In this document: positions 5,615 through 9,685 of the stretch, piece after piece | Layout of the letters: the number at the start of each line of letters is the position of its first letter | How positions within the stretch are numbered: the first letter of the stretch is position 1 | Assembly: GCA_023266455.1 (NCBI GenBank) | Contig: JAHFQD010000044.1 | Coordinates: forward strand, 1 to 9,685 | DNA: 9,685 bases | Source of the DNA: Candidatus Muproteobacteria bacterium | GTDB lineage: Bacteria; Pseudomonadota; Gammaproteobacteria; Acidiferrobacterales; Sulfurifustaceae | Direction of reading: 5' to 3' | Translations under genes and position numbers: made by a program | The notes under the pieces: model-generated | What the model was told of the DNA's origin: nothing | Databases searched by the model: none | What the model saw: only the letters and a program-made list of their open reading frames with translations

Positions 5615-6964
5615 ATGCAACGAACGTTTCTGGCCATTCTCGCCTTGTTGATGAGCGGCTGCGCCGCGATCCACGAAAAGACGCTTGATAACGGTCTGCG
5701 CGTCATCGTCAAGGAAGATCACCGCTCGCCGGTCATGGTGTCGCAGATCTGGTACAAGGTCGGCAGCATCGACGAACCCGAAGGACTGACCGGCATCTCG
5801 CATGCGCTTGAGCACATGATGTTCAAGGGCACCGCGCGCTTAAAACCCAACGAGTTCTCGCAGCTCATCGCCGAGCAAGGCGGGCGTGAGAACGCCTTTA
5901 CCAGTTACGACTACACCGCGTATTACCAGCAGCTCGAAAAGAGTCGCATGTCGATCTCGTTCGAGCTCGAAGCCGATCGAATGCAGAACTTAGCGCTTTC
6001 CGCTGAGGAGTTCGCGAAAGAGATCCAGGTCGTCATGGAAGAAAGGCGGCTGCGCACCGAAGACCAACCTGACGCAGTGCTCGGCGAAAAATTTATGTCG
6101 GTCACCTACGAAAAACATTCTTATCGCAATCCGATCATCGGTTGGATGTCGGATTTGGAGCGGATGAAAGTCGAAGACCTGCGGCGTTGGTACGCGCGTT
6201 ACTACGCGCCGAATAACGCGACTTTAGTAGTTGTCGGCGATGTGAAGCCGAGCGAGATCTTCGCGCTTTCCGAAAAATATTTCGGACCGGTACCGCGTCG
6301 TGCTGTCAGCGCGCCCGCGATTCCGCCGGAACCCGCGCAGACGCAAGAACGGCGCACGCGCGTCGCGGCGCCGGCGGAGTTGCCGCATATCATTCTTGGC
6401 TATCACGTGCCGGTATTGACGCGCGATAACGAGTGGGAGCCCTACGCGCTCGCCGTGGCTGCCGGTGTGCTCGATGGCGGCAACGCCGCGCGTCTTTCGC
6501 GCGAAGTCGTACGCGAGCGCCGCATCGCGGCGACGGTGAACGTCGATTACACCCCGATCGCCCGCGGCGCCAATTTGTTTGTCCTCGAAGGAACGCCTTC
6601 GCAAGGACGGCGCATCCAAGAACTCGAACAGGCTTTCCGCGCGCAAATCGCGCGGCTGCGTGAGGAGCTGGTATCGGAGCAGGAATTGAGACGCATCAAA
6701 GCGCAGGTCGTGGCGCAAGACGTCTACGAGCGCGACTCGATGTATTACCAAGCGATGCAGCTCGGGCGCTTGGCCACCATCGGTTTGGACCTGAGTCTGA
6801 TGGAGGATTACTCGAAGCATCTACAAAACGTCACCGCGGAGCAGGTGCGGGCAGTGGTGCGTAAGTATCTGCTGGATACTAATCTCACCGTTTCTGTGCT
6901 CGATCCGTTACCGATAAAAGCCGGTCAAAAATCCGTTCCATCTGGGGGCGCGCATGTGCACTAA
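5615..6964 (+). CDS. M16B zinc metallopeptidase, catalytic subunit, predicted lipoprotein
   Basis: A 449-residue pitrilysin-family (M16) peptidase. The inverted zinc motif HxxEH is intact as HALEH (His63, Glu66, His67), and the distal Glu ligand fits Glu143 in VVMEERR, 75 residues on. A second M16-type half starts around 250. The Arg/Tyr substrate-binding pair normally in that half is incomplete: Arg300 is followed by Thr307 where Tyr is expected. In known heterodimeric M16B proteases the partner subunit provides that pair, and the next gene fits this. The N-terminus (MQRTFLAILALLMSGC) is a lipoprotein signal with lipobox LMSGC (Cys16), so the protein is probably anchored at the periplasmic face of a membrane. 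The lipobox is why I chose ATG 5615; the open frame extends upstream to 5456 into ftsY. It overlaps the next gene by 11 bp. Confidence 0.93.
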   Translation: MQRTFLAILALLMSGCAAIHEKTLDNGLRVIVKEDHRSPVMVSQIWYKVGSIDEPEGLTGISHALEHMMFKGTARLKPNEFSQLIAEQGGRENAFTSYDYTAYYQQLEKSRMSISFELEADRMQNLALSAEEFAKEIQVVMEERRLRTEDQPDAVLGEKFMSVTYEKHSYRNPIIGWMSDLERMKVEDLRRWYARYYAPNNATLVVVGDVKPSEIFALSEKYFGPVPRRAVSAPAIPPEPAQTQERRTRVAAPAELPHIILGYHVPVLTRDNEWEPYALAVAAGVLDGGNAARLSREVVRERRIAATVNVDYTPIARGANLFVLEGTPSQGRRIQELEQAFRAQIARLREELVSEQELRRIKAQVVAQDVYERDSMYYQAMQLGRLATIGLDLSLMEDYSKHLQNVTAEQVRAVVRKYLLDTNLTVSVLDPLPIKAGQKSVPSGGAHVH

Positions 6965-8261
6965 AGCAAAATGGTGGTTGTCGCTGGCGCTGCTGATTCC
7001 GCTGTTCGCGCAAGCGAGCCCGAAGATCGAACACTGGACCTTGACCAATGGCGTCCGCGTTTATTTTGTGCAAGCGAATGAGATTCCGATGTTGCAGGTG
7101 CGCGCGGTGTTCGACGCCGGTTCGGCGCGCGATCCGAAAGACAAAGCCGGGCTCGCACAACTTTTCGGCGCCATGCTCGATGAAGGCGCGGCCGGTCTGA
7201 CGACGGACCAAATCGCCGCACGCTTTGAAGAACTCGGCGCGCAATTCGGCTCCGGCGCCGATCGCGACATGGCGAGCGTCGATTTACGCACGCTCAGCGA
7301 TCCACGCGCGCTCGAACCCGCGGTCGATTTGTTTTCGAAAATACTTTCGCAGCCGACGTTGCCGTCGGATAGTTTGGAACGCGAACGTTCTCGTCTGCTG
7401 ATCGGTTTGGCGCGCGAAGCGCAATCGCCGGCGGCGCTGGCGCAGCGCGCATTCTCGCGTGCGCTTTACGGCGACCATCCTTATGGCGTGGATCCGGCGG
7501 GTGTGCAAGAAGGGCTCAAGCGCATCGCGCGCGCCGATTTGACCGCGTACCACCAGCGTTATTTCGTCGGACGCAACGCCTGGCTCGCCATGATCGGTAA
7601 TCTCAGCCTGAGCGACGCGCATCGCGTCGCGGAAAAAATTATGGGCGGCTTGCCTGCCGGCGAACCGTTGCCGGCGCTGGCGACGGTGAAGCCGTTGGAA
7701 AAATCGGTGACGAAGAAAATTTCGTTTCCGTCCACGCAGTCGCACGTTCTCGTCGGTCAGCCCGGCATCGCGCGCAATGATCCAGATTACTTCGCGCTTT
7801 ATGTCGGCAACTACATTTTGGGCGGAAGCGGATTGGTGTCGCGGTTATCGAACGAGATTCGCGAGAAGCGTGGATTGTCGTACAGCGTTTACAGTTATTT
7901 TGCGCCGCTGCGCGTTGCCGGTCCGTTCGAAATCGGACTGCAGACGCGCAACGCTACGCGCGATCAAGCGCTGACATTGTTGCGTTCGACGTTGAAGCGG
8001 TTCATCGACGAAGGTCCGACCCCGACGGAATTGGAAGCAGCGAAGAACAACATTGTTGGCGGGTTTCCGCTGCGCATCGACAACAATCGTAAAATCGCCG
8101 ATTACTTAGGGCTCATCGGTTTTTACAACATGCCGCTGACCTATCTCGACGATTTTCCGGCACGTATACAAGCCGTGACGGTGGACCAGATTCGCGACGC
8201 ATTCACGCGCCGCATCTATCCTGATCGCATGGCGACGGTGATCCTTGGCGGCGAGCGCTAA
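6954..8261 (+). CDS. M16B peptidase-like partner subunit without zinc site
   Basis: A 435-residue M16-family protein with two M16 halves (about 25-210 and 215-435). Where HxxEH belongs, the sequence is GLAQLFGAML: Gln69, Gly72 and Ala73 replace the two His and the Glu, so it cannot bind catalytic zinc alone. The C-terminal half keeps the canonical GGSGLVSRLSNEIREKRGLSY block with the Arg303/Tyr310 pair that binds substrate backbone in this family. The N-terminus is a cleavable signal peptide (MCTKAKWWLSLALLIPLFAQA, probable cleavage after AQA at residue 21), which places it in the periplasm. Its ATG lies 11 bp before the upstream stop, with a G-rich stretch in front, so translation is coupled and subunit stoichiometry is probably 1:1. 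The natural substrate is unknown. Confidence 0.92.
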   Translation: MCTKAKWWLSLALLIPLFAQASPKIEHWTLTNGVRVYFVQANEIPMLQVRAVFDAGSARDPKDKAGLAQLFGAMLDEGAAGLTTDQIAARFEELGAQFGSGADRDMASVDLRTLSDPRALEPAVDLFSKILSQPTLPSDSLERERSRLLIGLAREAQSPAALAQRAFSRALYGDHPYGVDPAGVQEGLKRIARADLTAYHQRYFVGRNAWLAMIGNLSLSDAHRVAEKIMGGLPAGEPLPALATVKPLEKSVTKKISFPSTQSHVLVGQPGIARNDPDYFALYVGNYILGGSGLVSRLSNEIREKRGLSYSVYSYFAPLRVAGPFEIGLQTRNATRDQALTLLRSTLKRFIDEGPTPTELEAAKNNIVGGFPLRIDNNRKIADYLGLIGFYNMPLTYLDDFPARIQAVTVDQIRDAFTRRIYPDRMATVILGGER

Positions 8262-8850
8262 GGGCGAACGCCGCGCCGGTGCCCGACCGGCCCCCGCGTA
8301 TCCCGGAAAGATCCGCATCATTGGCGGGCAGTGGCGCGGGCGTAAATTGCCGGTGCCGATCCAGGAAGGGTTGCGTCCAACGCCGGATCGCGTGCGCGAG
8401 ACGGTGTTCAACTGGCTAGCGCCGATGATCCAAGGCGCGCGCTGTCTCGATTTGTTTTCCGGCACCGGCGCGTTATGTCTCGAAGCCTTGTCGCGCGGCG
8501 CCGGCGAAGTGGTGATGGTGGAGCGTGCTGCACACGTGGCGCGGCAACTGCGCGACAACGTCGCCTTGCTGAACGCGCAGGGTGCGCGGCCGCTCGAAAT
8601 CGACGCCACGGAATTTCTTCAAGGTTCGTCGGAACCGTTCGATGTAATTTTTCTCGATCCACCTTTCGCCAGTGATCTAATAAAACGTTGCGCCGATTTG
8701 ATCGATGCGCGCGGCTGGCTTAAACCCGACGGGCTGGTGTATATCGAAGCGCCGCGGGAAATAGATCCGTTGCCGTTGCCGCCGACCTGGCGTTCGCACC
8801 GCGATAAAAATGCTGGCGCTGTGCGTTACGGTTTGTGGCGCCGAGGTTGA
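8245..8850 (+). CDS. rsmD: 16S rRNA (guanine-966 N2)-methyltransferase RsmD
   Basis: A 201-residue S-adenosylmethionine-dependent methyltransferase that in E. coli makes m2G966 in 16S rRNA on the assembling 30S subunit. Family signatures in order: RIIGGQWRGRKLPVP (24-38), RPTPDRVRETVFNWL (44-58), SAM motif I LDLFSGTGALCLEALSRGA (68-86), acidic ribose-binding Glu93 in MVER, and catalytic motif IV DPPF (138-141). The length matches the family (about 190-200). The start is uncertain: I use the TTG at 8245, which overlaps the M16 gene by 17 bp. No in-frame ATG or GTG occurs before the conserved RIIGG block, so a non-ATG start is required. In many gammaproteobacteria rsmD neighbours ftsY; here it is separated from it by the M16 pair. 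Confidence 0.95.
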   Translation: MAASAKGERRAGARPAPAYPGKIRIIGGQWRGRKLPVPIQEGLRPTPDRVRETVFNWLAPMIQGARCLDLFSGTGALCLEALSRGAGEVVMVERAAHVARQLRDNVALLNAQGARPLEIDATEFLQGSSEPFDVIFLDPPFASDLIKRCADLIDARGWLKPDGLVYIEAPREIDPLPLPPTWRSHRDKNAGAVRYGLWRRG

Positions 8851-8892
8851 GCACTTTGTGCGCGACATAATTGGTATATGCTTGCGGGACCG

Positions 8893-9372
8893 ATGAAAGT
8901 TACCGCCATTTATCCCGGCACCTTCGACCCGATGACCAACGGCCACGCTGATCTCGTGCGCCGTGCGATCTTATTGTTCGATGAAGTCATCGTCGCCGTC
9001 GCCGCCAATCCGGAAAAAAATCCGCTGTTTGCACTTGAAGATCGCGTGTCGCTCGCGCGCACTTCGCTCACGGGCGTCGAACGCGTGCGCGTCGTAGGGT
9101 TCAATAACTTGCTGGTCGAGTGCGCGCGCGAATATGGCGCGCGGGTCATTTTGCGCGGATTGCGCGCGGTTTCCGATTTCGAATTCGAGTTTCAGCTTGC
9201 TGGCATGAACCGCCGGCTATCCCCGAATATCGAGACGATTTTCATGACTCCGTCGGAACAGGACATGTTTTTATCGGCGTCTTTGGTGAAACAGGTGTCC
9301 CGTTTAGGCGGCGATGTCGCGGCTTTCGTGCATCCGGCGGTCGCCGCTGCGTTGAAGTCGAAAATGCGCTAA
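8893..9372 (+). CDS. coaD: Phosphopantetheine adenylyltransferase
   Basis: A 159-residue hexameric nucleotidyltransferase that converts 4'-phosphopantetheine and ATP to dephospho-CoA, the penultimate step of coenzyme A synthesis in the cytoplasm. The N-terminus AIYPGTFDPMTNGH (5-18) carries the TxGH ATP-binding motif (Thr15-His18). The block RGLRAVSDFEFEFQLAGMNR (89-108) and the ATP/phosphate-binding segment near SASLVKQVSRLGGDV (128-142) are as expected; the latter is often SSSLVKEVA. The length equals the E. coli enzyme. I chose ATG 8893 because it places the conserved strand at residue 2 onward and has a GCGGGA stretch just upstream. The in-frame ATG at 8878 would add five residues and has no Shine-Dalgarno. 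It lies 42 bp after rsmD on the same strand and is probably co-transcribed with it. Confidence 0.96.
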   Translation: MKVTAIYPGTFDPMTNGHADLVRRAILLFDEVIVAVAANPEKNPLFALEDRVSLARTSLTGVERVRVVGFNNLLVECAREYGARVILRGLRAVSDFEFEFQLAGMNRRLSPNIETIFMTPSEQDMFLSASLVKQVSRLGGDVAAFVHPAVAAALKSKMR

Positions 9373-9402
9373 GATAGCGCCACTATTCCTCGTTGTTTGT
9401 AG

Positions 9403-9666
<264 letters not shown>

Positions 9667-9670
9667 AAAA

Positions 9671-9685
9671 GAAAGGCGGCCTTCG
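9671..9685 (+). terminator. Probable left half of an intrinsic terminator cut by the window end
   Basis: After the ferredoxin stop the sequence runs GAAAGGCGGCC and then TTCG, where the window ends. A GC-rich arm capped by TTCG is the usual left half of a terminator with a C(UUCG)G tetraloop; the right arm (expected GGCCGCCTTT) is outside the window, so this is inferred. Confidence 0.4.

Noticed and set aside
6224..6820. 198-codon minus-strand frame opposite the first M16 gene
   Set aside because: Its composition is rich in Arg, Leu and His as expected from antisense of a GC-rich gene, and the sense frame is a clear M16 peptidase.
8851..8861. Small inverted repeat GCACTTTGTGC after rsmD
   Set aside because: The stem is only 4 bp with no T-tract, too weak for a terminator. 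The GCAC/GTGC resemblance to CIRCE is superficial.
8875..8880. Extended -10-like TGGTATATG before coaD
   Set aside because: No -35 at an acceptable distance, and transcription from it would begin just before the coaD ATG; proximity to rsmD favours co-transcription.

Overview
The window reads as chromosomal core DNA of a non-enteric gammaproteobacterium. The evidence is the block ftsY-ftsE-ftsX-rpoH, divergent from a pair of M16 peptidase genes followed by rsmD, coaD and an Allochromatium-type 2[4Fe-4S] ferredoxin. I know this arrangement from pseudomonads and other non-enteric gammaproteobacteria. The sequence is moderately GC-rich (an impression, not counted). I see no tRNA, rRNA, insertion sequence, prophage or CRISPR array.

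Layout. On the plus strand, positions 1-846 hold the 3' part of a receiver/histidine-kinase fusion gene, followed by a small membrane-protein gene (887-1108). The latter runs tail to tail, two bases apart, into a minus-strand EamA-type transporter gene (1111-1965). Upstream of that on the minus strand are rpoH (2036-2890, with a clear intrinsic terminator at 1985-2014), ftsX, ftsE and ftsY (up to 5539). ftsY/ftsE and ftsE/ftsX are joined by ATGA overlaps, so they are almost certainly one translationally coupled operon. A 75-bp divergent intergenic region separates ftsY from the plus-strand genes: an M16 lipoprotein peptidase with an intact zinc site, an M16 partner without one, rsmD, coaD and the ferredoxin gene. 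The first three of these overlap. No gene-free stretch exceeds about 105 bp.

How the genes work together. FtsY is the signal recognition particle receptor for membrane protein targeting. FtsE/FtsX form the divisome ABC complex that controls peptidoglycan hydrolysis. RpoH is the heat-shock sigma factor. The two M16 proteins probably form a heterodimeric periplasmic protease: one supplies the zinc site and the other supplies the substrate-binding Arg/Tyr pair.

The most notable signal is in the ftsX-rpoH intergenic region. A near-perfect CIRCE element (TTAGCACTC-N9-GAGTGCCAA, one mismatch to the consensus inverted repeat) lies at 2921-2947, 30 bp before the rpoH start codon. It coincides with a plausible sigma-70 promoter, its single deviation from consensus improves the -35 hexamer, and a further half-site-like copy overlaps the rpoH Shine-Dalgarno sequence. 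This suggests that the HrcA repressor controls the heat-shock sigma factor gene itself, joining a negative and a positive heat-shock circuit. No other undescribed system is apparent; the remaining genes are well-known families.
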